42,291 nucleotides of DNA from an uncultured Thomasclavelia sp. (GTDB lineage Bacteria > Bacillota_I > Bacilli_A > Erysipelotrichales > Coprobacillaceae): assembly GCA_910588165.1 (NCBI GenBank), contig CAJUOR010000008.1, positions 1 through 42,291 of the forward strand. The letters are read 5' to 3'. Shown in pieces: positions 32,306 to 41,835 of this stretch. The notes under the pieces are model-generated. The model ran no database searches, had not been told where the DNA came from, and saw only the letters and a program-made list of their open reading frames with translations. A program made the translations under genes and the position numbers. Each line of letters opens with the position of its first letter. Position 1 is the stretch's first letter.

Positions 32306-34918
32306 CTAGTTTAAAGCTTTTTTTATTTCAGAAATCACAGCATTTTTCTTATCAATGCACTTGCTTCCGCCTTGAGCGAAGTCAGGCTTTCCGCCACCTC
32401 GTCCCTCGCAAACAGCATTTACTGCTTTAACTAAATCTCCGGCTTTAATTCCTTTGGCAGTTAAATCTTTAGTTACCGCAACAAAATATGACAATTTATC
32501 ATTCCTTGTACTTAACAATAAGACAACACCTGAATCTAATGAATCACGGTAACTAAACGCTAAATTCTTCAATGCCGCATTATCTGTTTCATTACTTTCT
32601 ACAGCTAAGAAGGCAACATCACCAATCATCTCTACATCTTTTAAGGCATCTTTAGCTTCATAAGCATTGATTCTATCTTGTAATGTCGCATTTTCCTTTT
32701 TCAAAGTCGCATTTTCATTTAATGTAGCTTCAGCTTTTTCAACTACCATTTCAACATTACCGGCTTTTAAAATAGATGCCGTTGTTTCTAAAAGTTTTTC
32801 GCTATGTTTAAAAGCTTCATAAGCAGCTAAGCCCGTTACCGCTTCAATACGACGAATGCCTGAACCGATACTTTCTTCGCTGACAATTCTAAATAGACCG
32901 ATATCTGAACTTGAAGCTACATGGCAACCACCACACAATTCAATCGAATAATCGCCCACCGAAACAACACGAACTTCATTACCGTATTTTTCTGAGAATA
33001 GAGCCATTGCCCCCCTCTTTTTAGCTTCTTCAATGTTCATATTTTCAATTGTAACTTTTTCGGCTTTGAAAATTTCCTCGTTAACACGTCTTTCAACTTC
33101 TGCTAACTGTTCATTCGTTAATTTTTCATAATGGGTAAAGTCAAAACGCAAACGTTCGCAATCCACATAAGAACCCGCCTGATTGATATGATCACCAACG
33201 GTTAATTTCAAAGCTTTTTGAAGAATGTGCGTTGCGGTATGGTTGCATTGAATTTTAGCACGTTTGGCACAGTCAACCATCTGATTTAAAGTATCATTAA
33301 CAGCTAATTGTCCTTGAACGTTCACCAAATGTAATAAGTGTTGTTTATTTGGCGCATTCACTACAGATTTAACCTCGGCTTTAAAGCTATCATTTGAAAC
33401 ACAGCCCGTATCAGCACATTGTCCACCCATTTCAGCATAGAAATTAGTGTTATCTAACATGATATCCATTTCGCCTTCGCATTGTTCAACTAAATGTCCA
33501 TCTTTGAAAATCGCAATAACTTTACCACTGATTGGTTGTGGATTATAAATAAATTCACTAGGTGTCATAAAATCCATTAACTCGGCATTTTGACTTCCCA
33601 TAGATTCAACTTTGCCACGAGCATTTTTAGCCATTGTTTTTTGTCTAGTCATCGCTTCTTTAAAACCTTCCTCATCGACATCAATGCCTTGTTCATTGGC
33701 AATTTCCAAGGTCAATTCAAATGGGAATCCATAAGTATCATACAAACGGAAAGCATCAGCACCTGCCAATGTATTATTTTCAACCTGAGCTAACATATTG
33801 CCTAGCATCTTTTCACCATCGTTTAAAGTTGCATGGAATTTTTCTTCTTCGATTTTAACTAAACGAGCAATGAAGTCAACTTTTTCAGGTAAATATGTAT
33901 AGTAATCTTTCATAATATCGCTGACAACACTCACCAATTCAAACATGAAGGCATCCTGAATGCCGATTTTCTTACCATAACGCACAGCGCGTCTTAAAAT
34001 ACGGCGTAACACATATCCGCGACCTTCATTCGAGAAGCTTGCCCCGTCAGCTAATGCGAAAGTTACTGTACGAATATGGTCGGCAATCACACGATAAGCC
34101 ATCTTGTCTTGGGCATATCCGATTTTAGCTTTCTTTTGGGTTGCTTCAATAATCGGCAAGAAAAAATCCGTATCAAAATTAGTTTCGCCTTCTTGAATGA
34201 CACTGACTAAACGTTCTAAGCCCATGCCTGTATCAATGTTCTTATGAGGTAATTCCTGATACTGCTCTCTAGGCACATTGGTTTTAGCGTTATATTGACT
34301 AAATACTAAATTCCATATTTCAACATAACGATCATTTTCTAATTCTTCAAAGAATAAGCTTTCACCGATATGTTCAGGATCGTATTTTTCGCCACGATCA
34401 TAGAAGATTTCTGAATCAGGACCACAAGGCCCTTCGCCGATTTCCCAGAAGTTATTAGGTGTTTTTAATAAGTGGCTTGGGTCAACCCCTAAACTAATCC
34501 AATGGTTGTAGGCATCATCATCTTTATCATGGACTGTGATGTATAATTTTTCTTTTTCAAATCCTAACCATTCACTTGAAGTCAAAAACTCCCAAGCAAA
34601 TTCAATCGCTTCATGTTTAAAATAATCACCGATTGAGAAGTTTCCTAACATTTCAAAGAAGGTATGGTGTCTAGCCGTTACCCCAACATTTTCAATATCA
34701 TTTGTACGAATGGACTTTTGAGCATTCGTAATACGTGGATTTTCAGGCTTCATCGTACCATCAAAGTATTTTTTCAAAGCCGCAACACCCGCACCAATCC
34801 ATAAAAGTGTTGGATCGTCAACAGGAATTAAAGACATACTTGGTTCAATCGCATGTCCTTTAGATTTGAAGAAGTCCAAAAACATTTGTCGAGTTTCATT
34901 TCCGGTTATTTTTTTCAT
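32306..34918 (-). CDS. alaS: Alanine-tRNA ligase
   Basis: Encodes 870 aa. The class II catalytic core starts ETRQMFLDFFKSKGH; TARHHTFFEMLGNFSIGDYF and DTGMGLERL are motifs 2 and 3. The editing domain carries the zinc-site pair HTATH and CGGCH, and the C-terminal domain ends GRGGGKPDFAQGGS, all as usual for AlaRS. The start at 34918 has AAAGG 8 bases upstream; the frame extends back into the T-box leader but those starts are not plausible. Expression is governed by the T-box upstream. Confidence 0.98.
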   Translation of the reverse strand: MKKITGNETRQMFLDFFKSKGHAIEPSMSLIPVDDPTLLWIGAGVAALKKYFDGTMKPENPRITNAQKSIRTNDIENVGVTARHHTFFEMLGNFSIGDYFKHEAIEFAWEFLTSSEWLGFEKEKLYITVHDKDDDAYNHWISLGVDPSHLLKTPNNFWEIGEGPCGPDSEIFYDRGEKYDPEHIGESLFFEELENDRYVEIWNLVFSQYNAKTNVPREQYQELPHKNIDTGMGLERLVSVIQEGETNFDTDFFLPIIEATQKKAKIGYAQDKMAYRVIADHIRTVTFALADGASFSNEGRGYVLRRILRRAVRYGKKIGIQDAFMFELVSVVSDIMKDYYTYLPEKVDFIARLVKIEEEKFHATLNDGEKMLGNMLAQVENNTLAGADAFRLYDTYGFPFELTLEIANEQGIDVDEEGFKEAMTRQKTMAKNARGKVESMGSQNAELMDFMTPSEFIYNPQPISGKVIAIFKDGHLVEQCEGEMDIMLDNTNFYAEMGGQCADTGCVSNDSFKAEVKSVVNAPNKQHLLHLVNVQGQLAVNDTLNQMVDCAKRAKIQCNHTATHILQKALKLTVGDHINQAGSYVDCERLRFDFTHYEKLTNEQLAEVERRVNEEIFKAEKVTIENMNIEEAKKRGAMALFSEKYGNEVRVVSVGDYSIELCGGCHVASSSDIGLFRIVSEESIGSGIRRIEAVTGLAAYEAFKHSEKLLETTASILKAGNVEMVVEKAEATLNENATLKKENATLQDRINAYEAKDALKDVEMIGDVAFLAVESNETDNAALKNLAFSYRDSLDSGVVLLLSTRNDKLSYFVAVTKDLTAKGIKAGDLVKAVNAVCEGRGGGKPDFAQGGSKCIDKKNAVISEIKKALN

Positions 34919-34944
34919 TTTACTCATCCTTTCTTTTATTAAAA

Positions 34945-35152
34945 AAATAAAAAGTCCTTCCACTAAGGAACGACTATATCGCGGTACCATCCTATTTTAT
35001 GCCTAAGCATACACCTTTAATAGTTATAACGGAACTACCGGTGAGGATTAGTCACTCTCCAAAGGAGCTTCGGTTGTTTAAGCTATTGACTTGCACCGAC
35101 CGTCAACTCTCTGAAAACTATTCACAACCTACTTGTCTTTATCATCGATTTC
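34945..35152 (-). promoter_or_regulatory. T-box leader sensing uncharged tRNA-Ala
   Basis: The minus-strand leader has stem I with AGAGAGTTGACGG, GGTGCAAGTCAA and the 3' part GGAGAGTGA. The likely specifier is GCT (35066-35068) in CCGAAGCTCC, an alanine codon. The T-box AGGATGGTACCGCG (34980-34993) offers UGGU to pair with the tRNA ACCA end. A terminator, AGTCGTTCC/GGAAGGACT plus TTTTT (34945-34975), follows. Uncharged tRNA-Ala should stabilise the antiterminator and switch alaS on. The 5' end is set from the promoter and is approximate. Confidence 0.9.
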
Positions 35153-36220
35153 ATTGGAATTATAGACTATTTTTTCTTCTTTTTCAAGCCATATTTTCTT
35201 AAAAACAATATCTTCGTATAAGATTTTGACAATAATCATAAGAAGCGGTGAAAAAATCATGCCCACAACCCCAAAAAGCGCTCCAAAAAAAGAAATACCG
35301 AAGATACCGACAACCGGGTGAAGATAAATCATATTTTGTAAAAGGATGGGCTGAATTAAGCTCGATTCCAAACTTTGCAGACCAAAAGAAATGATGATGG
35401 CAATAATACCTTGCATCTGGCTAGTCATAAAACCGGCAATCGCTAAAGGAATTAAACCGATATACGGACCAATATAGGGAATCAGATTCGTTCCGGCTAA
35501 AATCGCCGCAAAAATCAAAGGATAGTCAAATTTAAAAACCGTCAAAACAAGCGCACTCACCACAAAAAAAATCAACGTATCATAAAGCATCGAACGCAAA
35601 AACATAAATGTGCAATGCCCTATTTTCTTAGATATTTCACGATATTCCTTACGATATTTACGGGGGGCTAAATCATAATAATAACATGTCACTTTTTTAA
35701 AATCTAAAGAAAGATATAAGGCTGCCCCGGCACCGATTCCTAACTGAAAAAAACTATCCATTAAATTACCGACCCGACTAAACAGCGTACCACAGCACGT
35801 TTGAATTAAATTTGGCAGCTGTTCTTCTAAATGAAATGAAGATAAAATACGGCTCATTTCACTGTTTTCAAAGCTTTTATAATAGCTAGATAGACTTGGT
35901 AAATAATCTATAAACCCTTGAAGCTGAGCTGTCATTTTAGGAATAAGGTAGATTAAGCCACCCGCAAACAGAAACGCTATTATTAAGTAGACCATGAAAC
36001 ACGCTATGTTTCTTTTGATTTTCAATCGTGTTAAACGAATAATCAACGGTTCTAATAAAAAGCTGATAAAAACACCGATTAAAACCGGAATCAAAGCTTC
36101 AATCGTTATTTTTACCAAATTAAAAACATGATAAATATCGCCGATAATATAGAAAGTTATCGCTATAATTGACCATAATAAGATTAGTTTAATATATTTT
36201 TCATTTTTTAATTTATCCAT
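35129..36220 (-). CDS. yrrI: AI-2E/PerM-family membrane protein (YrrI-like)
   Basis: Encodes 363 aa with about seven or eight membrane segments in the AI-2E transporter layout: an N-terminal helix pair, IGVFISFLLEPLIIRL, an amphipathic loop region (about 95-150), and a membrane core with GTNLIPYIGPYIGLIPLA and LHPVVGIFGISFFGALFG. It takes the place of B. subtilis yrrI directly upstream of alaS. The substrate is unknown. The start at 36220 has GGTGAT only 3-4 bases upstream, a weak site; a frame to 36289 would run back through the terminator of the preceding small gene. The 3' end carries the alaS promoter. Confidence 0.85.
   Translation of the reverse strand: MDKLKNEKYIKLILLWSIIAITFYIIGDIYHVFNLVKITIEALIPVLIGVFISFLLEPLIIRLTRLKIKRNIACFMVYLIIAFLFAGGLIYLIPKMTAQLQGFIDYLPSLSSYYKSFENSEMSRILSSFHLEEQLPNLIQTCCGTLFSRVGNLMDSFFQLGIGAGAALYLSLDFKKVTCYYYDLAPRKYRKEYREISKKIGHCTFMFLRSMLYDTLIFFVVSALVLTVFKFDYPLIFAAILAGTNLIPYIGPYIGLIPLAIAGFMTSQMQGIIAIIISFGLQSLESSLIQPILLQNMIYLHPVVGIFGISFFGALFGVVGMIFSPLLMIIVKILYEDIVFKKIWLEKEEKIVYNSNEIDDKDK
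35159..35187 (-). promoter_or_regulatory. alaS T-box promoter, embedded in the yrrI coding region
   Basis: TTGAAA (35182-35187), 17 bp, TATAAT (35159-35164) on the minus strand. Both boxes lie inside the last codons of the upstream gene, so the leader starts before that gene ends. Confidence 0.82.
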
Positions 36221-36267
36221 AACATCACCATTTATAAGGTGGGCATTTTTAACTTTTTTATGCCTAG

Positions 36268-36300
36268 ACAAAAAAGAACCAATCATCATGACTGGTTCTT
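36268..36300 (-). terminator. Terminator after the YrzQ-like gene
   Basis: AAGAACCA/TGGTTCTT stem extended by a wobble pair and TCAT/ATGA, then TTTTTT on the minus strand, 5 bases after the small-gene stop. Confidence 0.8.
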
Positions 36301-36304
36301 GCCA

Positions 36305-36436
36305 CTAGAAATGAAGCTTTCTTTTCAACTGTCGACTCATACGCTTGGCTTTGCGTTTCATTTTCGGATCTTGGGTAATCCCATAACCAACCGCAGTAAC
36401 TCCGGCAATCAACATGACTTCCGCCATTCTCATCAT
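36305..36436 (-). CDS. Small basic protein, YrzQ/DUF3918-like (43 aa)
   Basis: Encodes 43 aa: a hydrophobic N-terminal half (AEVMLIAGVTAVGYGIT) followed by a very basic tail (KMKRKAKRMSRQLKRKLHF). The build and position, between recD2 and the YrrI-like gene, recall the small YrzQ-type (DUF3918) proteins of Bacillus. GAGGTGA lies 5 bases before the start ATG at 36436 (an ATG pair), and a strong terminator follows. Function is unknown; membrane association through the first half is likely. Confidence 0.72.
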   Translation of the reverse strand: MMRMAEVMLIAGVTAVGYGITQDPKMKRKAKRMSRQLKRKLHF

Positions 36437-36478
36437 TTTATTCACCTCATTTTCTAAAAATACACTTTTAGTTTGCTT

Positions 36479-38674
36479 CTAGTCAATAAAATCATACGGC
36501 GAAAGTGCTTCTTTTTGTATAAAACATTCTTTTAATGTCGTTTCTCGCTTATTTTCATTATGGGCGATTCCCGAAATAAAAGCTTGCTTTTCTCCAATTA
36601 AAAACAAAGCTTGCTTCGCACGAGTCATACCTGTATAAATCAAATTCTTTTTCAGCATACGTCCATGTCTAAAGACAAAAGGCATCACAACGATTTTAAA
36701 TTCACTACCTTGTGCCTTGTGGATAGACATACAGTAAGCTAGTGTCAGCTGATTGAAATCTTGACTTGTGTATTCAACAATATCGCCTTCAAAATCAACA
36801 AAAATTTTATCTTGTTGGTAGTAAAAGCCGTCTTTTTTTTGAATTTCGATAATAATCCCGATATCGCCATTAAAAACATTATCATCAGGGCGATTCTTCA
36901 ACTGTAGCACTTTATCGCCTTCACGGAAAATATGTTGATAAATGCGAACCTCAGGTTTATTTTCAGCTTTAGGATTTAACAAATTTTGCAAAGCCTCGTT
37001 GATGGCATCAACGCCGGCTGCTCCTTGATACATCGGAGATAAAACTTGAAAATCATAAAAGTCATAGCCTTCATCAACTGCTTTTTGAATAATTTTAGAA
37101 ACAAAGCGAATCACATCTTGTTCCTTGCACGGCATAAAATGAATATCCTGATAATTGTCAATTTCTTCTAAAGCGTGCAATTCATCATGCCTAATGGCAT
37201 GGGATATAGAAATAATGCCCGATTTGGCTTGTTGTCTGAAAATATGCTTAAGAAACACACACTCAATTTGTTTAGTTTCGATCAAGTCATACAGCACTTG
37301 TCCTGGGGCAATCGAAGGCAGCTGTGCCTCATCTCCAATCAATAAGATTTTAGTTACTTGTCCGCAAGCAGCTAATAACCGACTAAATAAAAATGTATCG
37401 ACCATTGAAAATTCATCAATAATCAATAAGTCAGCACTAATAGGGTGGTTTTCATCATGGTTAAACGTATTGGTATAGACGTCCCATTTTAATAAACGAT
37501 GAATCGTTGTTGCTTCCAACTCACAAGCCTCACTTAAACGTTTCGCTGCTCTACCTGTCGGTGCGACTAAAGCGATTTGCTTACCCGGTTCGATTTTTTG
37601 ATACAGTGTCAACATCGCTTTAACAATTGTCGTTTTACCCGTTCCCGGTCCCCCACTTAAAATCATCAAATCATTTTCTAAAAAAGCATAAATAGCTTCT
37701 CTTTGACTTTCATCATATTCAATATTCCATTTTTCTTCTAATGTCGCAATACCTTCTTCTACATCTTCAAAATCATAATCGGGATTAGAAACACCCGCAA
37801 TATATTTTTTCAAAGTATTGGCAATAATCTTTTCTGCTCGATATAAACTTTCCGGATAATACCTGCCATCTTCTAAAACAATTTTTTCATCACGCAACAA
37901 TGCCTCCAAGATTTCAGTCATATCATCAATCATGGGAAATTGTCTTTTAAAGCGTGAAGAAATAATCTCATAGCCAAGGTAGGTACTACCTTGATTCATA
38001 CACTCTTGTTTGATGATATATAACAAAGCAGTTTGTAACCGATAAGGGTGATCAGGCTGAAAAGCTAAGGAAAGTGCTAATTCATCAGCGGTTTTAAAAC
38101 CAATCCCTTCAACATTTTCCGCTAGTAAATAAGGATTTTCAGAAACGATTTGAACCGTATCCTTTGGATATACCCCCATGATTTTCGTTGCCATTTTTAA
38201 AGAAATGCCATGGCTTAAAAAGAACTGCAAGGTTTTATGTTGGTCATCTTTTTCAGTCAAAACTTTTTCTATAACCTTTTTTCGCTCTTCCGTCATTCCT
38301 CGCACTTGATTTAAAGCGTCCGGATTTTCTACAATTTTCTTCAAAGCATCAGGTCCTAAAGCCTCAACTACGTGTTTGGCTAAAACAGGACCAACACCTT
38401 GAAACAAAGAAGAAGATAAGTAACGGACGACAGCTTCGCCATCGTCTGTCGTAACTACTTCATAGCTTGATATTTTAAACTGTTTGCCGTATTTATGATG
38501 TGTGGTAAATTCACCTTCAAAACGATAAGTTAACGACGTGCTGTAATCTGGCATATAACCGGTCATTAAGACCGGTCTATCCATTTCGTTAGTTGTTACG
38601 TTTACGACAATAAAATCTGTTTCTTCGCTATAAAAACAGATTTGGTTAATTTTACCTGTTAAAACTTCACTCAT
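36479..38674 (-). CDS. recD2: RecD2 family SF1B DNA helicase
   Basis: Encodes 731 aa. An N-terminal OB and helix-hairpin-helix part (FQGVGPVLAKHVVEALG, NVEGIGFKTADELA) is followed by the helicase core: Walker A LSGGPGTGKTTIVKAM, VALVAPTGRAAKRL, DEFSMVD, LIGDEAQLPSIAPGQVL and the C-terminal LAYCMSIHKAQGSEF and YTGMTRAKQAL. RecD2 is the RecBC-independent 5'-3' helicase acting in replication-fork and mismatch repair. Its ATG overlaps the mnmA stop by one base, so the two are co-translated, as in B. subtilis. Confidence 0.96.
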   Translation of the reverse strand: MSEVLTGKINQICFYSEETDFIVVNVTTNEMDRPVLMTGYMPDYSTSLTYRFEGEFTTHHKYGKQFKISSYEVVTTDDGEAVVRYLSSSLFQGVGPVLAKHVVEALGPDALKKIVENPDALNQVRGMTEERKKVIEKVLTEKDDQHKTLQFFLSHGISLKMATKIMGVYPKDTVQIVSENPYLLAENVEGIGFKTADELALSLAFQPDHPYRLQTALLYIIKQECMNQGSTYLGYEIISSRFKRQFPMIDDMTEILEALLRDEKIVLEDGRYYPESLYRAEKIIANTLKKYIAGVSNPDYDFEDVEEGIATLEEKWNIEYDESQREAIYAFLENDLMILSGGPGTGKTTIVKAMLTLYQKIEPGKQIALVAPTGRAAKRLSEACELEATTIHRLLKWDVYTNTFNHDENHPISADLLIIDEFSMVDTFLFSRLLAACGQVTKILLIGDEAQLPSIAPGQVLYDLIETKQIECVFLKHIFRQQAKSGIISISHAIRHDELHALEEIDNYQDIHFMPCKEQDVIRFVSKIIQKAVDEGYDFYDFQVLSPMYQGAAGVDAINEALQNLLNPKAENKPEVRIYQHIFREGDKVLQLKNRPDDNVFNGDIGIIIEIQKKDGFYYQQDKIFVDFEGDIVEYTSQDFNQLTLAYCMSIHKAQGSEFKIVVMPFVFRHGRMLKKNLIYTGMTRAKQALFLIGEKQAFISGIAHNENKRETTLKECFIQKEALSPYDFID

Positions 38675-39801
38675 TATAGATAGTTCAATGCCTTTCCATT
38701 TTTATATACTTTATCAATTGTCCCTCCGCCTAGACACACATCGCCATCATAAAATACAGCTGCTTGTCCTGGGGTAACTGCCTTAAGCGGTTCATCAAAA
38801 GTAACATAGACATGTGTTTCATCTATCTTCTTCACAGTGACACCATTATCTTTTTGACGATAACGGAACTTTGCCTGACAATGAAATTCATCGCCATGAT
38901 TATCTAAAATCCAATTCATATCGCTAATCAAAGCTCCGTGACTATGAAGCCATTCGCTCTCATCACCTTGAGCAATATACAGCACATTTTGATCATAATC
39001 TTTACCACAAACAAACCAAGGTGCTTTAGCCCCACCGATATTCAACCCTTTACGCTGACCGATCGTATAATACATAATCCCTTGATGTTCGCCTATAACC
39101 TTTTTAGACACAATATCCACCATCTTCCCCGGTTTAGCAGGAATGTAGTTTTTCAAAAACTCGCGGAAATCTCGTTCTCCGATGAAACAAATACCCGTAC
39201 TATCTTTTTTATGTGCTACAGGTAAATCCAATTGGCTTGCCAACTCACGCACTTGAGCTTTTGTCAATTCTCCTACCGGAAATAAAGCATTACGTATTTG
39301 CGTTTGTGAAAGTTGACATAAGAAATAAGTTTGATCCTTATTCGTATCGATACCTTTAAGCATCACCGATTCATTCTCATGATGTTCAATTCTTGCATAG
39401 TGTCCGGTCGCAATATAATCAGCCCCAATAGACATGGCATAATCTAAAAAAGCCTTAAACTTAATATGTTTGTTGCATAAAATATCCGGATTAGGTGTTC
39501 TTCCCTTAGCATATTCATCAATAAAATAAGTGAAAACCTGATCCCAATATTCCTTAATAAAATCAACACGACGAATCTCAATGCCCAAATGCCTAGCGAC
39601 ATTGATAGCATCTTGGTAGTCTTTCTCTTGGGGACAGACATCATCATTATTCGTCGGATTACCTAATATGTCATTATTTAAGCTACTATCCCAATTTCGC
39701 ATAAAGACACCGATAACCTCATAACCTTGTTCCTTCAACAAATAGGCAGCTACAGCTGAATCAACGCCACCTGATAAACCTAAAACGACTCTTTTTTTCA
39801 T
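38674..39801 (-). CDS. mnmA: tRNA-specific 2-thiouridylase MnmA
   Basis: Encodes 375 aa. It thiolates U34 of tRNA-Lys, -Glu and -Gln. PP-loop [15 protein letters not shown] is at residues 8-22; the catalytic cysteine is C109 ([10 protein letters not shown]) and the second is C205 ([12 protein letters not shown]). GGAGGG lies 7 bases before the ATG. The expected dedicated desulfurase gene (yrvO/iscS type) is not adjacent in this window; sulfur could come from SufS or a gene elsewhere. Confidence 0.97.
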   Translation of the reverse strand: MKKRVVLGLSGGVDSAVAAYLLKEQGYEVIGVFMRNWDSSLNNDILGNPTNNDDVCPQEKDYQDAINVARHLGIEIRRVDFIKEYWDQVFTYFIDEYAKGRTPNPDILCNKHIKFKAFLDYAMSIGADYIATGHYARIEHHENESVMLKGIDTNKDQTYFLCQLSQTQIRNALFPVGELTKAQVRELASQLDLPVAHKKDSTGICFIGERDFREFLKNYIPAKPGKMVDIVSKKVIGEHQGIMYYTIGQRKGLNIGGAKAPWFVCGKDYDQNVLYIAQGDESEWLHSHGALISDMNWILDNHGDEFHCQAKFRYRQKDNGVTVKKIDETHVYVTFDEPLKAVTPGQAAVFYDGDVCLGGGTIDKVYKNGKALNYL

Positions 39802-39823
39802 CTGCTATCCCTCCGTGTTTTAT

Positions 39824-39853
39824 ATAATACCATAAGTCTTTCAGAATTAACAG
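39824..39853 (-). promoter_or_regulatory. Weak candidate promoter for mnmA
   Basis: TATTAT (39824-39829) with CTGTTA (39848-39853) 18 bp upstream on the minus strand. The -10 context (TTATGGTATTATATA) is very similar to the tRNA-Val promoter at 78-83. The -35 is poor. Confidence 0.32.
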
Positions 39854-39862
39854 TAACAAACA

Positions 39863-39889
39863 CAAAAAAGCGACGTCTTTTGACGTCAC
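39863..39889 (-). terminator. Terminator of the ROK glucokinase gene
   Basis: GTGACGTC/GACGTCGC (one wobble pair, AAAA loop), then TTTTTTG on the minus strand, immediately after the stop. Confidence 0.85.
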
Positions 39890-40809
39890 TATTTCAATCT
39901 GGACATTGGAAGCATAGCCGCACCAATCGCACCGCAATCTTCTAATTTCGCAGGTAAGAATTTTATGTGTCCTCGCATTCCAACGTGTACTTTGGCATTA
40001 AATTGTTCAATTAAGCGTTCAAAGAAATACTCTTTAGATTTCATAACACCGCCGCCTAATATAAAAGCATACGGATCAACTGTATGAGCAATATTGGCAA
40101 ACATATTAGACAACATAGCAATTGTGTCATCAACAATACTTTGAGCCTTCAAATCACCATTCGCAGCTAATTCAAAGACATTTCCGGCATGTTTAACAAC
40201 ATCTTCACCTAAAATTTCTTTACCTTTTCGTGTAATAGCTGTTCCGCTTGCCTCTCCTTCAGCTGCCCCCGGATTTAAACCACCGAATTTATAACCATTA
40301 TTTTTAACGATGATATTACCGATTTCCCCGGCATGTCCACGTCCGCCGGAAACCAATTTACCATCTACAATTAAAGCACCACCAATACCGGTAGAAATAG
40401 TCACATAATAAACAATCGGTAAACCTTTACCTGCCCCTAACAAAGCTTCTGCCAAGCCGGCAACATTAGCATCATTATCAATAAATGTAGGTAAGTTAAA
40501 GCGATTGGCTAATTTCTGACAAATCGGATAATTTTCAAATCCGGGTAAATTAGTTGCCATAATCATGACACCTCTAACCGTATCAACTGGTCCCGGTACA
40601 CCAATACCGATACCTTCAACTCCACTTATACCACCACATACACTGTAATCTAAGGATTCGATCTGTCTGATGATTTTAGCACAAACATAATCAGGACCTT
40701 TTTCACGTTCTGTGACATCTTTGACTTCACTATATGAGTTACCTTCTTCGTCCACTAACAGTGTACGAACATTTGTTCCTCCCAAGTCAATCCCAATATA
40801 ATATTTCAT
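39889..40809 (-). CDS. ROK-family glucokinase, atypical zinc motif
   Basis: Encodes 306 aa. Phosphate-1 motif IGIDLGGTNVR is at the N-terminus, GIGVPGPVD follows, the catalytic aspartate is in FIDNDANVAGLAEAL, and ISTGIGGALIVDGKLVSGGRGHAGEIGN contains the ROK histidine and glutamate (quoted in part). The usual zinc motif CxCGxxGCxE is replaced by GYKFGGLNPGAAEGEAS, with no cysteines. Glucose is the probable substrate; other hexoses are possible. The start at 40809 is chosen because GAGGAGG lies 9 bases upstream; the ATG at 40827 is part of that site. Confidence 0.87.
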   Translation of the reverse strand: MKYYIGIDLGGTNVRTLLVDEEGNSYSEVKDVTEREKGPDYVCAKIIRQIESLDYSVCGGISGVEGIGIGVPGPVDTVRGVMIMATNLPGFENYPICQKLANRFNLPTFIDNDANVAGLAEALLGAGKGLPIVYYVTISTGIGGALIVDGKLVSGGRGHAGEIGNIIVKNNGYKFGGLNPGAAEGEASGTAITRKGKEILGEDVVKHAGNVFELAANGDLKAQSIVDDTIAMLSNMFANIAHTVDPYAFILGGGVMKSKEYFFERLIEQFNAKVHVGMRGHIKFLPAKLEDCGAIGAAMLPMSRLK

Positions 40810-40841
40810 TTTTATATTCCTCCTCATGCTTTTCTTATTTT

Positions 40842-40870
40842 ATTATACTATACTAGCGAAGCGGTTTCAA
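40842..40870 (-). promoter_or_regulatory. Consensus promoter of the ROK kinase gene
   Basis: TTGAAA (40865-40870), 17 bp, TATAAT (40842-40847) on the minus strand. The -35 overlaps the stop codon of the upstream pseudouridine synthase gene. Confidence 0.82.
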
Positions 40871-41835
40871 AACAAATCTTGAACAATTTGAGAAAATTTA
40901 TCCGAAATAGAAGCCTCAAAACTTTTGTCTTGAAGATATTGAAGATTACCGATACATTTCTTGAAAGTAATTCGGTAGGCATGAAGCAATTGATGCGATA
41001 AATGGTATTTTTCTTTCATTATTCGATTCACTTCAAAATCACCGTACTTGCGATCGCCGATAACAGAATGTGAAATACTAGATAAATGTAAACGGATTTG
41101 ATGCGTGCGTCCTGTAACCAAAGTTATCTCTACATAACTATAAAGCGAGTTTGATTTTAGCACATGATATTTTGTTTCCATCGTCAACGCCCCTTTTGTT
41201 TCCTTAGACACCATATAACACTTTTGTTTCTCTTCATCTTTTTTCATATAACCGACTAGATGTCCGTCCCCTTGCATATAACCTTTGACAACTGTAACAT
41301 ATTGTTTTTCAATACAATGGCGAAGTCTAACCATCTCATTTAGATTTTTTAAAGAAGTAAAGTTTTTCCCAAAAATCACTAACCCACTCGTATTTCTATC
41401 TAAGCGATGAACAGGACCCGGCACAAAACCTTGACTTTGGCTAGGATCATACTCTTTTTTACTATACAGATAAGCTAAAACTTGATTAGCCAAAGTATTT
41501 TTCTTTTCCTTATCATCTTCATGTAGAAGCAAACCGCATGGCTTATTGACAATTAAAATATTATCATCTTCATAGACGATTTCAAAAGTAATCGGCACTT
41601 GTTCAATACGTACTTCATTTTGGAATTCCTTAACCTTATCTTCATATAAAAACATCTCAATGATATCGCCTGCATAAATCATCGTTTGTTCCGCAATTCT
41701 TTTACCATTACATTTAACATCTTTTTTTCTAAACATTTTATATATAAAACTGTTTGGGGCTAACGGTAAAATCTTCTTAACAAACTTATCCGCCCTTTGC
41801 CCATCACTGTTTTTATCTACAACTACCTGATACAC
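40867..41835 (-). CDS. RluA-family rRNA pseudouridine synthase (RluC/RluD type)
   Basis: Encodes 322 aa. An N-terminal S4-like RNA-binding segment (DGQRADKFVKKIL, VKCNGKRI) is followed by the pseudouridine synthase core with LIVNKPCGLLLH, the catalytic aspartate in VHRLDRNTSGLVIF and GRTHQIRLHLSSI. It isomerises uridines in 23S rRNA; the exact positions cannot be read. GTG at 41835 has AGGAG 7 bases upstream, while the ATG at 41841 is only about 1 base from that site; the true start is one of these two. Upstream, 41842-42009 is AT-rich with no gene; TTTCAA-17-TAGAAT near 41914-41942 is a weak promoter candidate. Confidence 0.9.
   Translation of the reverse strand: MYQVVVDKNSDGQRADKFVKKILPLAPNSFIYKMFRKKDVKCNGKRIAEQTMIYAGDIIEMFLYEDKVKEFQNEVRIEQVPITFEIVYEDDNILIVNKPCGLLLHEDDKEKKNTLANQVLAYLYSKKEYDPSQSQGFVPGPVHRLDRNTSGLVIFGKNFTSLKNLNEMVRLRHCIEKQYVTVVKGYMQGDGHLVGYMKKDEEKQKCYMVSKETKGALTMETKYHVLKSNSLYSYVEITLVTGRTHQIRLHLSSISHSVIGDRKYGDFEVNRIMKEKYHLSHQLLHAYRITFKKCIGNLQYLQDKSFEASISDKFSQIVQDLF

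Noticed and set aside
33590-33793. Plus-strand frame inside alaS, and similar short frames inside recD2, sufB, sufS and mnmA
   Set aside because: All are shadows of well-conserved genes, without their own start signals.
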